NCBI RefSeq assembly: GCF_000384155.1 | Contig: NZ_KB913031.1 | Location: forward strand, 1,116,001 to 1,180,000 | DNA: 64,000 bases | Source of the DNA: Methylophilus sp. 42 | GTDB lineage: Bacteria > Pseudomonadota > Gammaproteobacteria > Burkholderiales > Methylophilaceae | Direction of reading: 5' to 3' | Shown here: in pieces, positions 1 through 10,175 of the stretch | How positions within the stretch are numbered: the first letter of the stretch is position 1 | Layout of the letters: every line of letters begins with the position of its first letter | Made by a program: the position numbers and the translations under genes | The notes under the pieces: model-generated | What the model was told of the DNA's origin: nothing | Database searches by the model: none | The model's input: the letters and a program-made list of their open reading frames with translations, nothing else

Positions 1-239
1 TCTGTACCAATATCTCTTGCATGCTGCGAGGCTCGGACGAGATTGTGGAGCATTTGCAACACAAGCTCGGTGTTGGGTTTAACGAAGTGACGCCTGATGG
101 CAAGTTCTGCCTGAAAGAGGGCGAGTGCATGGGCTGTTGTGGTGGTGCGCCGTTATTGCATGTGAATAACAGCGATATGCACGAATTTTTGACCACTGAA
201 AAAGTGGATGCCCTCATTAACGAGTTAAATAAGGGCTAG
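1..239 (+). CDS. nuoE: NADH-quinone oxidoreductase subunit E, 3' part
   Basis: C-terminal part of the 24-kDa thioredoxin-fold subunit of respiratory complex I; the gene starts before the window and is open from base 3. The visible reading starts [14 protein letters not shown] and carries CMGCCGGAP further on, which are the two cysteine pairs that bind the N1a [2Fe-2S] cluster. NuoE sits with NuoF and NuoG in the cytoplasmic NADH-oxidising arm. The stop lies 10 bases before nuoF, which fits one operon. About half of the usual ~160-residue protein is present. The identification rests on these motifs and on the following nuoF. Confidence 0.93.
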   Translation, partial: CTNISCMLRGSDEIVEHLQHKLGVGFNEVTPDGKFCLKEGECMGCCGGAPLLHVNNSDMHEFLTTEKVDALINELNKG

Positions 240-249
240 GGCGCTGAAC

Positions 250-1584
250 ATGGCAAAAACTTCAAACGCGACATTGAATAGTAAACCTGTGGTCAAGACG
301 GATCTTGCCGGGCAGACCCTGGTCACCTTGCGGACGCTGGCAGAAGATAATCCTTCTTCACTGGCGACCTATGAAAAATTGGGCGGCTATGCGCAGCTCA
401 AACGCCTGGTGGCAGAGAAAGTAAAAGCGCCTGATATTATCAGCCAGGTCAAAGTGTCTAACTTACGTGGCCGCGGTGGTGCTGGTTTCCCAACCGGCCT
501 CAAGTGGAGCTTTATGCCACGTTATTACGATGGCACTAAGTATCTGGTGTGTAACACCGATGAAGGCGAGCCAGGCACGTTTAAAGACCGCGATATTATC
601 CGCTATAACCCGCACCAACTGATTGAAGGCATGGCCATTGCCGCCTATACCCTGGGTGCACGCGTTGGTTATAACTACATTCACGGTGAAATCTGGCAAG
701 ACTACGAGATTTTTGAAGCGGCGCTGGCAGAAGCGCGTGAGGCTGGTTATCTGGGTGAAAACCTGTTTGGCTCCGAGTTCAGCTTTGATCTATATGCGGT
801 GCATGGCTATGGCGCTTATATCTGCGGTGAAGAAACGGCACTGATTGAGTCGATTGAAGGCAAAAAAGGCCAGCCACGTTTTAAACCGCCATTCCCGGCC
901 AGTTATGGCGTGTTTGGCAAACCAACCAACGTCAATAACACCGAAAGCTACGCGTCTATCCCCTGGATTATGCAGCATGGTGGCCAGGCATTTTCTGATC
1001 TGGGTGTGCCTAACTCTGGTGGTAGCAAATTATTTTCGGTATCTGGCCATGTTGAAAAACCTGGCAACTATGAAATCAAAATGGGCACGCCTTTTAAAGA
1101 CTTGCTCGATATGGCGGGTGGTATCTGGAAAGGCCGTCAGTTAAAGGCTGTGATTCCAGGTGGCCCATCTACCGCCGTCATGCCAGCGAGTGCTATTGAA
1201 AATGCCACTATGGATTATGACGGTCTGAGCAAGGCGGGGTCCAGCCTGGGTGCGGGTTCCATGATCGTCATGGACGAAACCACTTGTATGGTTAAAACGC
1301 TTAAACGCCTCAGCTACTTCTTTTATGAAGAAAGCTGCGGTCAATGTACGCCGTGCCGCGAAGGCACCGGCTGGGTCTATCGTATTATTGAGCGCATCGT
1401 CGACGGCAAAGGCAAAATGGAAGATCTCGATCTGCTGACGGATTTAAGCAACAACATTTCCGGCCGTACCATTTGTGCGTTGGGCGATGCTGCGGCGACA
1501 CCCGTGTTGAGCTTTATCAAACATTTCCGCCCTGAATTTGAATATTACATCCAGCATGGCAAGTCCATGGTCGATGGTAAATAA
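250..1584 (+). CDS. nuoF: NADH-quinone oxidoreductase subunit F
   Basis: 444-residue flavoprotein of complex I that takes a hydride from NADH onto FMN and passes electrons to a [4Fe-4S] cluster. The glycine-rich nucleotide/FMN-binding stretch [13 protein letters not shown] is at about residues 74-86, and the C-terminal cluster ligands appear in [15 protein letters not shown] plus a later Cys in [11 protein letters not shown]. The length is normal for the family. The first ~30 residues are a Ser/Thr/Lys-rich lead-in of the sort seen in betaproteobacterial NuoF. It is the second gene of the visible nuo operon. Confidence 0.97.
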   Translation: MAKTSNATLNSKPVVKTDLAGQTLVTLRTLAEDNPSSLATYEKLGGYAQLKRLVAEKVKAPDIISQVKVSNLRGRGGAGFPTGLKWSFMPRYYDGTKYLVCNTDEGEPGTFKDRDIIRYNPHQLIEGMAIAAYTLGARVGYNYIHGEIWQDYEIFEAALAEAREAGYLGENLFGSEFSFDLYAVHGYGAYICGEETALIESIEGKKGQPRFKPPFPASYGVFGKPTNVNNTESYASIPWIMQHGGQAFSDLGVPNSGGSKLFSVSGHVEKPGNYEIKMGTPFKDLLDMAGGIWKGRQLKAVIPGGPSTAVMPASAIENATMDYDGLSKAGSSLGAGSMIVMDETTCMVKTLKRLSYFFYEESCGQCTPCREGTGWVYRIIERIVDGKGKMEDLDLLTDLSNNISGRTICALGDAAATPVLSFIKHFRPEFEYYIQHGKSMVDGK

Positions 1585-1610
1585 ACGCTATCAAGCTTAA
1601 CGGTAATCAC

Positions 1611-4043
1611 ATGCTAAACATCGAAATTGACGGCAAACCACTAGAAGTCGAACACGGCAGCACCATTATTGATGCTGCGGACGCGGTAGGTATCGCGATC
1701 CCGCGTTTTTGTTACCACAAAAAGCTGTCGGTGGCCGCCAACTGTCGTATGTGCCTGGTGCAGGTAGAGAAATTCAACAAGCCTTTGCCTGCCTGTGCGA
1801 CGCCAGTGGCTGATGGCATGAAGATCTATACCCGTAGTAAATCTGCGGTAGAAGCCCAGCAAAGCGTGATGGAATTTTTGTTGATTAACCACCCGCTGGA
1901 TTGCCCGATTTGCGATCAGGGCGGTGAGTGTGATTTACAGGATATTGCCGTGGCTTACGGCGCCTCCGGCTCTCGTTATACCGAAGAAAAGCGTGTGGTG
2001 TTCAATAAAAATATCGGCCCTCTAGTCAGTACCGATATGACGCGTTGTATCCAGTGTACGCGCTGCGTGCGCTTCCTCAAGGAAGTTGGCGGCATGCAGG
2101 AGCTGGGGCTGGTCAACCGGGGCGAGCATGCTGAAATTACTGCCTATGTCGATCAATCCGTCAACTCCGAACTGAGCGGCAATATTATTGATCTGTGCCC
2201 GGTTGGTGCGTTGACCAGCAAGCCGTTCCGCTACTCTGCCCGTAGCTGGGAGCTGGTACGCAGACCTTCTATTGCGCCGCATGATGGCCTGGGTTCGCAT
2301 ATTGAAGTGCATGTCAAAGACAATAAAGTCATGCGTGTATTGCCGCGTGAAAAAGAGTCGATTAACGAATGCTGGTTATCTGACCGCGACCGTTTTTCTT
2401 ACGAAGGCCTCAATAGCCCGGACCGCCTCAAAGTGCCGATGATCAAGCACAACGGTCAATGGCAGGAAACCGACTGGAAAACCGCGCTGGAGTTTGCCGC
2501 AGGTCAGTTGAAAGACATCACCAAAGAATATGGCGGCGATGCCTTGGGTGTGCTGGTTTCACCTAATAGCACTATGGAAGAGGGCTACCTGATCAAGCAA
2601 CTGGCTGAGGGATTGGGCAGTGGCAACATCGATTACCGCCTGCGTCAGACCGATTTCCGCCTGGATGGTAAACGGACAGGTACGCCATGGATGGGCTGCA
2701 ATATCCAGGAAATCGAAGAGCTGGATCGTATCCTGCTGATTGGTTCTAATCTGCGCAACGAGCATCCATTACTGGCACAGCGTATCCGCAAGGCGGTGGC
2801 GAATGGTGCTGAGCTGTGCATTGTCAGCCCGCTGGATAACGACCCATTGATGGATATCGCGCATAAGGTCATTGTGCGTCCTAACGATATGGTGAACGTG
2901 TTGGGCCAGATTCTGAAAGCCATGTCCGGCTTGCAAAAGCTGTCACTGTGCTTGCCACCGACTCTGAATACATTGCTGGAAGAAATCCAGGTTCGTCCAA
3001 ACACACAGAAAATTGCCGAATGCCTGGCTGGTATCAGTGAAGAGCTGATCCTGATCGCGCCTAAAGTCGGTATTTTCCTCGGCAATATGGCCTTGAGTGA
3101 TCCCCGTTTTACCGAAATGTATAGTATGGCCGAAGCTATCGGTGGTATCACAGGCGCTAAAGGTGGTATTTTGCCGCCAGCTGCCAACAGTACCGGTATG
3201 CACCTGATGGGCGTGATGCCTTCAGCCACGGGCATGCATGCGCGTGCCATGATTGAGGTGCCACGCAAGGCTTATCTGCTGTTAAATATCGAACCTGAGC
3301 TGGATTGCCAGCATGCGGCCCTGGCCAGCGATGCCATGGCTAAAGCGGAGTGTGTGATTGCATTGACGGCGTATAAGTCTGCGGCACTTGATAACGCAGA
3401 TATCCTGTTGCCGATTGCGCCATTTACCGAAACCTCAGGCACATTTATGAGTATGGAAGGCCGTGTACAAAGCTTCCAGGCGGTGACCCGGCCACTAGGC
3501 GAAGCGCGTCCAGGCTGGAAAGTACTGCGTGTACTGGCCAATACATTAGGGCTGCCGGGCTTTGATTTCAACAGTTCAGAAGACGTGAAAAACGCCATCT
3601 TTAATGGTGAAAAACCGTCTGCAGTGGTATGGCGTAGTCTGAACAACAACTTGAAAGAGTTGGTAGAAATTCAGGTCAATATCAAAAAAGAAGGTTTACA
3701 ACGCATTGGCGAAGTGCCGCAATACGAGTTTGACCCGATTGTGCGTCGTTCAGCCCCTTTGCAAAAAACCAAATACAACATTCGTCCCATGGCGCGCATG
3801 CGTGCCGAGCAATTGGCCGACTTGGGCTTGCAGGATGGCGATATTGTGGTTGCGCGTCAGGATAAAGGCAGTGCCGTACTTAAAGTACGTGTGGATAACC
3901 ATGTGGCCAAGGGTTGCGTGCGTGTTGCTGCGGCGCATCCGTTGACGGCTGGCCTGGGTGACCTGATGGGCGATATCACCATTGAAAAAGCGTCGGCCGA
4001 TCAAGTGGCGATTTACGAAAAACAACTGACCGAGATGGCATAA
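1611..4043 (+). CDS. nuoG: NADH-quinone oxidoreductase subunit G
   Basis: 810-residue iron-sulfur subunit of the complex I peripheral arm. The N-terminal ferredoxin-like domain (residues 1-80) has cysteines in [15 protein letters not shown] and PACATP for a [2Fe-2S] cluster. It is followed by [13 protein letters not shown] (His/Cys [4Fe-4S] domain), [10 protein letters not shown] and a later Cys-Pro, then a long molybdopterin-oxidoreductase-like domain that has no catalytic role in complex I. The stop (4041-4043) is one base from the nuoH ATG, so the two are probably translationally coupled. Confidence 0.97.
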   Translation: MLNIEIDGKPLEVEHGSTIIDAADAVGIAIPRFCYHKKLSVAANCRMCLVQVEKFNKPLPACATPVADGMKIYTRSKSAVEAQQSVMEFLLINHPLDCPICDQGGECDLQDIAVAYGASGSRYTEEKRVVFNKNIGPLVSTDMTRCIQCTRCVRFLKEVGGMQELGLVNRGEHAEITAYVDQSVNSELSGNIIDLCPVGALTSKPFRYSARSWELVRRPSIAPHDGLGSHIEVHVKDNKVMRVLPREKESINECWLSDRDRFSYEGLNSPDRLKVPMIKHNGQWQETDWKTALEFAAGQLKDITKEYGGDALGVLVSPNSTMEEGYLIKQLAEGLGSGNIDYRLRQTDFRLDGKRTGTPWMGCNIQEIEELDRILLIGSNLRNEHPLLAQRIRKAVANGAELCIVSPLDNDPLMDIAHKVIVRPNDMVNVLGQILKAMSGLQKLSLCLPPTLNTLLEEIQVRPNTQKIAECLAGISEELILIAPKVGIFLGNMALSDPRFTEMYSMAEAIGGITGAKGGILPPAANSTGMHLMGVMPSATGMHARAMIEVPRKAYLLLNIEPELDCQHAALASDAMAKAECVIALTAYKSAALDNADILLPIAPFTETSGTFMSMEGRVQSFQAVTRPLGEARPGWKVLRVLANTLGLPGFDFNSSEDVKNAIFNGEKPSAVVWRSLNNNLKELVEIQVNIKKEGLQRIGEVPQYEFDPIVRRSAPLQKTKYNIRPMARMRAEQLADLGLQDGDIVVARQDKGSAVLKVRVDNHVAKGCVRVAAAHPLTAGLGDLMGDITIEKASADQVAIYEKQLTEMA

Positions 4044-4044
4044 C

Positions 4045-5073
4045 ATGCAATTCTTTGCTGAATTATTTGGCTCCTACTGGGCAGACGTGCAACTGGTGGT
4101 GTGGACGCTGATTAAAATCGTGGCCATTGTGCTGCCGCTGATGATCGGTGTGGCTTACCTGACCTTGGCTGAGCGTAAGGTGATTGGCTATATGCAAGTG
4201 CGCATTGGCCCTAACCGCGTTGGTTATTGGGGCCTGCTGCAACCGTTGGCGGATGGCCTGAAACTGCTGTTTAAAGAAATCATCCTGCCTACGGCTTCTA
4301 ACAAGGCATTGTTCTTTATCGGGCCGGTGTTGGCGATTGCGCCAGCGTTTGCTGCCTGGGCGGTGATCCCGTTTGATGCGACCCTGGTGCTGGCGAATGT
4401 GGATGCTGGTTTGCTGTATATCCTGGCCATGACCTCGGTCGCGGTGTATGGCGTGATTATTGCCGGTTGGGCATCCAACTCCAAGTATGCTTTCTTGGGT
4501 GCGTTGCGTTCAGCAGCACAGATCGTGTCTTACGAAATCGCCATGGGCTTTACCCTGGTGGGCGTACTCATGTGTGCCAACTCTTTGAACCTGGGTAATA
4601 TTGTGATGGGCCAGGAGGGCGGTTTCTGGCACTGGTATTTCCTGCCGTTGTTCCCACTGTTTGTCGTGTATTTCATTAGTGCCGTGGCCGAAACCAACCG
4701 CGCACCATTTGACGTGGCCGAAGGTGAATCCGAGATTGTGGCTGGTTTCCATGTCGAGTATTCCGGCATGGCGTTTGCCGTCTTCTTCCTGGCTGAATAC
4801 GCCAACATGATGCTGGTTTCCATGCTGGCTGCGCTGATGTTCCTTGGTGGCTGGTTGTCGCCGGTCCCTTTCCTGCCAGACAGCATTTTGTGGTTGCTGG
4901 CAAAAGTTGCTTTCCTGCTCTTCCTGTTTCTATGGTTCCGCGCCACCTTCCCGCGCTATCGCTATGACCAGATCATGCGTTTGGGCTGGAAAGTATTTAT
5001 TCCCATCACGCTGGTCTGGATTGTTGTGGTTGGGGCGATGATGCAAACACAATGGGCTTATTTGTTCCACTAA
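4045..5073 (+). CDS. nuoH: NADH-quinone oxidoreductase subunit H
   Basis: 342-residue membrane subunit that links the peripheral arm to the proton-pumping arm and lines the quinone site. The family motifs [16 protein letters not shown] and the charged E-loop [18 protein letters not shown] are intact, and hydrophobic segments run throughout. The start is one base after the nuoG stop. Downstream there are 39 bases before nuoI. Confidence 0.97.
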   Translation: MQFFAELFGSYWADVQLVVWTLIKIVAIVLPLMIGVAYLTLAERKVIGYMQVRIGPNRVGYWGLLQPLADGLKLLFKEIILPTASNKALFFIGPVLAIAPAFAAWAVIPFDATLVLANVDAGLLYILAMTSVAVYGVIIAGWASNSKYAFLGALRSAAQIVSYEIAMGFTLVGVLMCANSLNLGNIVMGQEGGFWHWYFLPLFPLFVVYFISAVAETNRAPFDVAEGESEIVAGFHVEYSGMAFAVFFLAEYANMMLVSMLAALMFLGGWLSPVPFLPDSILWLLAKVAFLLFLFLWFRATFPRYRYDQIMRLGWKVFIPITLVWIVVVGAMMQTQWAYLFH

Positions 5074-5112
5074 ACCGGGCGATGCACAAACAGGGATTTT
5101 GGAAACCTTACC

Positions 5113-5604
5113 ATGTTGAATTCGATTAAAAATACATTGGGCAGTTTGATGTTGGTGGAAATGCTGAAAGGCATGGCCCTGACCGGACGCTATTTCTTTG
5201 CCAAGAAGATTACGATTCAGTATCCGGAAGAACGGACGCCACAATCTAACCGTTTCCGTGGCTTGCATGCCTTACGCCGCTACCCGAACGGCGAAGAGCG
5301 ATGCATTGCCTGCAAATTGTGTGAAGCCGTTTGCCCGGCGATGGCTATCACGATTGAATCGGACCAGCGTGACGACGGCACCCGCCGTACCACGCGTTAC
5401 GATATCGACCTGACCAAGTGTATTTTCTGCGGCTTTTGTGAAGAATCCTGCCCGGTAGATAGCATTGTAGAAACCCGTATTTTTGATTACCACGGCGAAC
5501 AGCGTGGTGACCTGATCTATACCAAACAAATGTTGCTGGAAGTCGGCGACAAGTATGAGGCGCAAATTGCAGAAGACCGCGCCCAGGACAAGGTCTATCG
5601 ATAG
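5113..5604 (+). CDS. nuoI: NADH-quinone oxidoreductase subunit I
   Basis: 163-residue 8Fe ferredoxin-type subunit that carries clusters N6a and N6b toward the quinone site. Two complete motifs are visible: [12 protein letters not shown] and [12 protein letters not shown], each followed by hydrophobic residues as usual. The N-terminal ~35 residues form the amphipathic helix that docks to NuoH. Length and position between nuoH and nuoJ are standard. Confidence 0.97.
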   Translation: MLNSIKNTLGSLMLVEMLKGMALTGRYFFAKKITIQYPEERTPQSNRFRGLHALRRYPNGEERCIACKLCEAVCPAMAITIESDQRDDGTRRTTRYDIDLTKCIFCGFCEESCPVDSIVETRIFDYHGEQRGDLIYTKQMLLEVGDKYEAQIAEDRAQDKVYR

Positions 5605-5620
5605 GCGAGACAGGATAATC

Positions 5621-6247
5621 ATGTTATTTACCGATATTGTTTTTTACGTACTGTCAGCCATTCTGCTGTTTTCCGGCATCCGCGTGATCACCACGCGTAA
5701 CCCAGTACATGCAGCGCTGTTCCTGGTATTGGCCTTTTTTACTGCCGCGGGTATCTGGCTGTTGCTTGAAGCTGAGTTTCTGGCGATCGCGCTGATTCTG
5801 GTCTACGTCGGGGCGGTGATGGTGCTGTTCCTGTTTGTGGTGATGATGCTGGATATCAACCTCGACAAATTGCGTGAGGGTTTCTGGGAGTACCTGCCCA
5901 TGGCGGGTCTGATCGGTGTACTCATGGTGGTCGAGATGACGATGGTGCTGGCCGAGAAAAACCTGCATCCTAGCGAGGCCGTTGAACTGCCAGCCAATTA
6001 CAGTAATACCGCGGCCTTGGGTAAAGTGCTGTATACCGACTATCTGTTGCCGTTTGAGTTGGCTGCCGTGGTCTTACTGGTAGCGATGATCGCGGCCATT
6101 GTACTGACCTTGCGTGAACGTAAAGACAATAAATCCATGAACCCGGCAGACCAGGTAAAAGTGAAGCGCAGCGATCGTATTCGCATTGTATCTATGCCCG
6201 CCGAAGTAGAAGAAGCGCCAGCAGTGGCGGCAGAGGAGAAAAAGTAA
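5621..6247 (+). CDS. nuoJ: NADH-quinone oxidoreductase subunit J
   Basis: About 208-residue membrane subunit of complex I. The ATG at 5621 is preferred because a purine-rich CAGGA ribosome site lies just upstream and because the longer in-frame extension would overlap nuoI and be basic rather than hydrophobic. Five hydrophobic helices are followed by a charged tail rich in Ala/Glu/Lys (after [13 protein letters not shown]), which is common in betaproteobacterial NuoJ. It stops two bases before nuoK. Confidence 0.95.
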   Translation: MLFTDIVFYVLSAILLFSGIRVITTRNPVHAALFLVLAFFTAAGIWLLLEAEFLAIALILVYVGAVMVLFLFVVMMLDINLDKLREGFWEYLPMAGLIGVLMVVEMTMVLAEKNLHPSEAVELPANYSNTAALGKVLYTDYLLPFELAAVVLLVAMIAAIVLTLRERKDNKSMNPADQVKVKRSDRIRIVSMPAEVEEAPAVAAEEKK

Positions 6248-6249
6248 TC

Positions 6250-6555
6250 ATGGTCGGTTTGTCTCATTACCTGATTCTGGGGGCGCTGATGTTTGCGATC
6301 AGTGTGATTGGTATTTTCCTCAACCGCAAAAACGTGATTATTCTGCTGATGGCCATCGAGTTGATGCTGTTGGCCGTCAACCTGAACTTTATCGCCTTTT
6401 CACACTACCTGAACGATATCGCTGGCCAGGTATTTGTGTTCTTTATCCTGACCGTGGCCGCCGCAGAGTCTGCCATTGGCCTGGCGATTCTGGTGGTGTT
6501 GTTCCGTAACTTGCGCACCATCAACGTCGACGATCTGGATCAGTTAAAAGGTTAA
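6250..6555 (+). CDS. nuoK: NADH-quinone oxidoreductase subunit K
   Basis: 101-residue MrpC-like subunit with three membrane helices, next to NuoJ in the membrane arm. The conserved membrane glutamates are in [13 protein letters not shown] (helix 2) and [11 protein letters not shown] (helix 3), both needed for proton transfer in homologues. Size is exactly typical. It lies between nuoJ and nuoL with minimal spacing. Confidence 0.97.
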   Translation: MVGLSHYLILGALMFAISVIGIFLNRKNVIILLMAIELMLLAVNLNFIAFSHYLNDIAGQVFVFFILTVAAAESAIGLAILVVLFRNLRTINVDDLDQLKG

Positions 6556-6560
6556 GCATA

Positions 6561-8651
6561 ATGACTATCAAACAAATCCTGATGTTGATCCCAGTGTTGC
6601 CATTATTGGCAGCCGCTGTCGTCGGCATTTTCCGCAACTTCCTGCCGCGCTGGGCCGGTCATGTACTGACCATTGCTGGTGTAGGTGCTGCGTTCGTTCT
6701 GTCTGCCTATATTTTTAACCAGACCTTAAATGGCTTTACCTTGAATGAAGCGATTTATACCTGGCTCGATTCTGGTGACGTGCATTTTGAAGTCGGCTTC
6801 CTCATCGACAACCTGAGCGCCATGATGATGGTAGTTGTGACATTTGTCTCACTCATGGTGCATATCTATACCATTGGTTATATGGCGGAAGATCCAGGCT
6901 ATAGCCGCTTCTTCAGCTATATCTCACTCTTTACTTTCTCCATGCTGATGCTGGTCATGAGCAACAACTTTATGCAGTTGTTCTTTGGCTGGGAGGCGGT
7001 AGGCCTGGTATCTTACTTGCTGATTGGTTTCTGGTTTACGCGCCCAACGGCGATTTACGCCAACCTGAAGGCGTTCCTGGTCAACCGAGTAGGGGACTTT
7101 GGCTTTTTGCTGGGTATCGGCATGGTGTTGTACTACTTTGGCAGCCTGGATTACGCCACGGTGTTCCAGCACGCACCAGAACTGGCGAATACCCAGGTGA
7201 ATTTGCTGGGTAGCTGCAACTGGTCGTTAATGACAGTCACTTGCCTGTTACTGTTTGTTGGCGCGATGGGTAAATCAGCACAAGTGCCGCTGCACGTGTG
7301 GTTGCCAGATTCGATGGAAGGTCCAACGCCGATTTCTGCATTGATTCATGCAGCGACCATGGTGACTGCCGGTATTTTTATGGTGGCTCGTATGTCACCA
7401 CTGTATGAGTTGTCGACGACAGCCTTGTCGACGGTGATGGTGATCGGTGCGATTACCGCCTTGTTTATGGGCTTCCTTGGCATTATCCAGAACGATATCA
7501 AACGTGTGGTGGCTTATTCCACCTTGTCGCAGCTGGGATATATGACGGTTGCATTGGGCGCGTCTGCTTATTCTGTTGCCATTTTCCACCTGATGACACA
7601 TGCCTTTTTTAAAGCGCTGTTATTCCTCGGTGCCGGTTCAGTGATTATGGGCATGCACCACGATCAGGATATCCGCAATATGGGTAACCTGAAAAAATAC
7701 CTGCCGATTACCTGGATTACCTCATTGATCGGCTCACTGGCCTTGATCGGCACGCCATTCTTCGCTGGTTTCTACTCCAAGGACAGCATTATCGAAGCGG
7801 TGGAGCTGTCGCATATCCCAGGCAGTGGCTTTGCTTACTTTGCCGTGATTGTCGGCGTGTTTGTGACGGCTTTTTATTCCTTCCGTCTGTATTTCCTGGT
7901 ATTTCACGGTGAAGAAAAATGGCGCCATGCCAAGCATGATGACCATGCACATGCAGCCCATAGCGATGGACATGCAGGTGCGCACCATGACGACGCGCAT
8001 CACGATGATGACCACGCACACGATGAAGAAGAGCATCATCATGGCCTGGGCCCGAATGACAACCCGCATGAACCAGGCTGGGTGGTGACTCTGCCATTGG
8101 TCTTGCTGGCGATTCCATCGTTGGTGATTGGTTATATCGCCTTAGAACCTATGTTGTATGGTGATTTCTTCAAAAACGTCATTTTTGTCAATCCTGAAGC
8201 ACATCCGGCCATGACGCATCTGGCGCATCACTACCATGAGTTGATGCATAGCCCGGCGGGCATGGCAATTCACGGTTTTACCAGTTTGCCATTTTTCCTG
8301 GCGGCCTCTGGCGTATTGTTGTCATGGTTCTTCTATATGAAGCGCCCGGATATCCCGGCAGCCATCAAAGCGCGTTTTATCGTGATCTACAATATCCTGG
8401 AAAACAAATACGGCTTTGACAGCTTTAACGAGAAGTTCTTTGCCGGTGGTTCGCGCTACCTGGGTAGCCTATTGTGGAAATATGGCGACATCACGCTGAT
8501 TGATGGCGCGATGGTCAATGGTACCGCCAATACCATGGGCAAGATTGCAGCCAAAATGCGCAACCTGCAGTCCGGTTTAATCTATCACTACGCCTTTGCC
8601 ATGATTATCGGCGTATTCCTTCTCATGACTTTCTTTATCAAAATAAACTAA
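6561..8651 (+). CDS. nuoL: NADH-quinone oxidoreductase subunit L, with His-rich loop
   Basis: 696-residue antiporter-like proton-pumping subunit at the distal end of complex I. The proton-channel core contains WEAVGLVSYLLIGFW and HVWLPDSMEGPTPISALIHAA, with the expected Glu, Lys and His residues. A hydrophilic insert encoded at about 7915-8055 contains roughly twenty His plus many Asp/Glu (for example HHDDAHHDDDHAHDEEEHHH), placed before the last membrane segments. The long amphipathic C-terminal helix region is present. Its final A is shared with the first base of the nuoM ATG. Confidence 0.96.
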   Translation: MTIKQILMLIPVLPLLAAAVVGIFRNFLPRWAGHVLTIAGVGAAFVLSAYIFNQTLNGFTLNEAIYTWLDSGDVHFEVGFLIDNLSAMMMVVVTFVSLMVHIYTIGYMAEDPGYSRFFSYISLFTFSMLMLVMSNNFMQLFFGWEAVGLVSYLLIGFWFTRPTAIYANLKAFLVNRVGDFGFLLGIGMVLYYFGSLDYATVFQHAPELANTQVNLLGSCNWSLMTVTCLLLFVGAMGKSAQVPLHVWLPDSMEGPTPISALIHAATMVTAGIFMVARMSPLYELSTTALSTVMVIGAITALFMGFLGIIQNDIKRVVAYSTLSQLGYMTVALGASAYSVAIFHLMTHAFFKALLFLGAGSVIMGMHHDQDIRNMGNLKKYLPITWITSLIGSLALIGTPFFAGFYSKDSIIEAVELSHIPGSGFAYFAVIVGVFVTAFYSFRLYFLVFHGEEKWRHAKHDDHAHAAHSDGHAGAHHDDAHHDDDHAHDEEEHHHGLGPNDNPHEPGWVVTLPLVLLAIPSLVIGYIALEPMLYGDFFKNVIFVNPEAHPAMTHLAHHYHELMHSPAGMAIHGFTSLPFFLAASGVLLSWFFYMKRPDIPAAIKARFIVIYNILENKYGFDSFNEKFFAGGSRYLGSLLWKYGDITLIDGAMVNGTANTMGKIAAKMRNLQSGLIYHYAFAMIIGVFLLMTFFIKIN

Positions 8652-10159
8652 TGATGCAAGCCGACCTCACAAGTATTTCCTGGTTAAGTCTGGCCATCTG
8701 GCTACCGGTGCTCTCCGGCGTGCTGGTATTGCTGCTGGGGGGTGACCATAAGGCTACCCTGACACGATGGCTGGCATTGGCTGGTAGCCTGGTCAGCTTT
8801 CTGGTGACGCTGCCACTGTACACCTTGTTTGATGTGCAGGATGGCTTCTTCCAGTTTGAAGAGTTATTACCCTGGGTGCCTGCATTTAATATGCATTACC
8901 ACCTGGGTATTGATGGCTTCTCCATGCCACTGGTGTTGCTGACCAGTTTTACGACGGTGATTGTGGTGCTGGCTGGCTGGGAGGTGATTACCAAGCATAT
9001 TGCCCAGTATATGGCGGCTTTCCTCATCATGAGCGGCATCATGATAGGCGTGTTTACATCACTCGATGCTATTTTGTACTACGTGTTTTGGGAAGCGATG
9101 TTGATCCCGATGTTCTTGGTGATTGGTATCTGGGGCGGGCCGAATCGCGTCTACGCAACCATTAAGTTTTTCCTGTATACCTTGCTGGGCTCATTGCTGA
9201 TGCTGGTGGCTTTTATCTACCTCTATCATCAAACCGGTAGCTTTGAGCTGGCGGATTACTATCTGTTGCCGTTGAGCATGCAAGCGCAGATTTATATCTT
9301 TATTGCCTTCTTTATGGCATTTGCCGTCAAAATCCCCATGTGGCCAGTGCATACCTGGTTGCCGGATGCGCACGTTGAGGCACCGACCGGTGGTTCTGTG
9401 GTACTGGCGGCGATTGCGCTCAAGCTTGGTGGCTATAGTTTCCTGCGGTTTGCCATGCCGATTGCACCGGATGCTGCGCATTATTTCAGTACCGCCATGA
9501 TTGTGCTGTCACTGATCGCAGTGGTCTATATTGCGCTGGTCGCCCTGGTACAAAAAGACATGAAGAAGCTGATTGCCTATTCATCGATCTCACACATGGG
9601 CTTTGTCACACTGGGCTTTTTTATGTTCAGCCAGTTAGGACTTGAGGGCGCAGTGGTGCAGATGATCTCGCATGGTTTTATTTCCTCCGCCATGTTCCTC
9701 AGCGTAGGTGTGTTGTATGACCGCGTGCATAGCCGCGAAATTTCGGCCTATGGTGGTGTGGTGAATAAAATGCCGGTATTTGCTGCATTTGCCGTGCTGT
9801 TTGCCATGGCCAATAGTGGCCTGCCAGGCACTTCGGGCTTCGTCGGCGAATTTATGGTGATTCTGGCAGCGGTCAAGTTTAACTTCTGGGTTGGCTTTTT
9901 GGCGGCGACCACGCTGATCTTTGGCGCGGCTTATACCTTGTGGATGACCAAGCGCGTGTTCTTTGGCAACGTGACAAATCATCATGTTGCTGAACTGAGT
10001 GACTTGAATAAGCGAGAATTCCTGATTTTAGGTACTTTGGCGTTGCTGGTGATTGGTTTTGGTGTCTATCCGCAGCCAATCACCGAGGTGATGCAGGCCA
10101 CCAGTACAGAGTTCCTGAAACACATGGCGATTTCCAAATTGCCCGTCACAGGCTATTAA
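8651..10159 (+). CDS. nuoM: NADH-quinone oxidoreductase subunit M
   Basis: 502-residue antiporter-like subunit, the second proton pump of complex I. It carries VFWEAMLIPMFLVIG with the key Glu, then VHTWLPDAHVEAPTGGSV and the Lys-containing DMKKLIAYSSISHMG helix, all diagnostic of NuoM. The ATG overlaps the nuoL stop by one base, consistent with coupled translation. The length is standard. Confidence 0.96.
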   Translation: MMQADLTSISWLSLAIWLPVLSGVLVLLLGGDHKATLTRWLALAGSLVSFLVTLPLYTLFDVQDGFFQFEELLPWVPAFNMHYHLGIDGFSMPLVLLTSFTTVIVVLAGWEVITKHIAQYMAAFLIMSGIMIGVFTSLDAILYYVFWEAMLIPMFLVIGIWGGPNRVYATIKFFLYTLLGSLLMLVAFIYLYHQTGSFELADYYLLPLSMQAQIYIFIAFFMAFAVKIPMWPVHTWLPDAHVEAPTGGSVVLAAIALKLGGYSFLRFAMPIAPDAAHYFSTAMIVLSLIAVVYIALVALVQKDMKKLIAYSSISHMGFVTLGFFMFSQLGLEGAVVQMISHGFISSAMFLSVGVLYDRVHSREISAYGGVVNKMPVFAAFAVLFAMANSGLPGTSGFVGEFMVILAAVKFNFWVGFLAATTLIFGAAYTLWMTKRVFFGNVTNHHVAELSDLNKREFLILGTLALLVIGFGVYPQPITEVMQATSTEFLKHMAISKLPVTGY

Positions 10160-10175
10160 GGCAGGATTTTAGAAA

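Noticed and set aside
2645-3268. 207-codon minus-strand frame within nuoG
   Set aside because: Antisense shadow of a well-conserved coding region; composition is a mirror of nuoG and there is no ribosome site.
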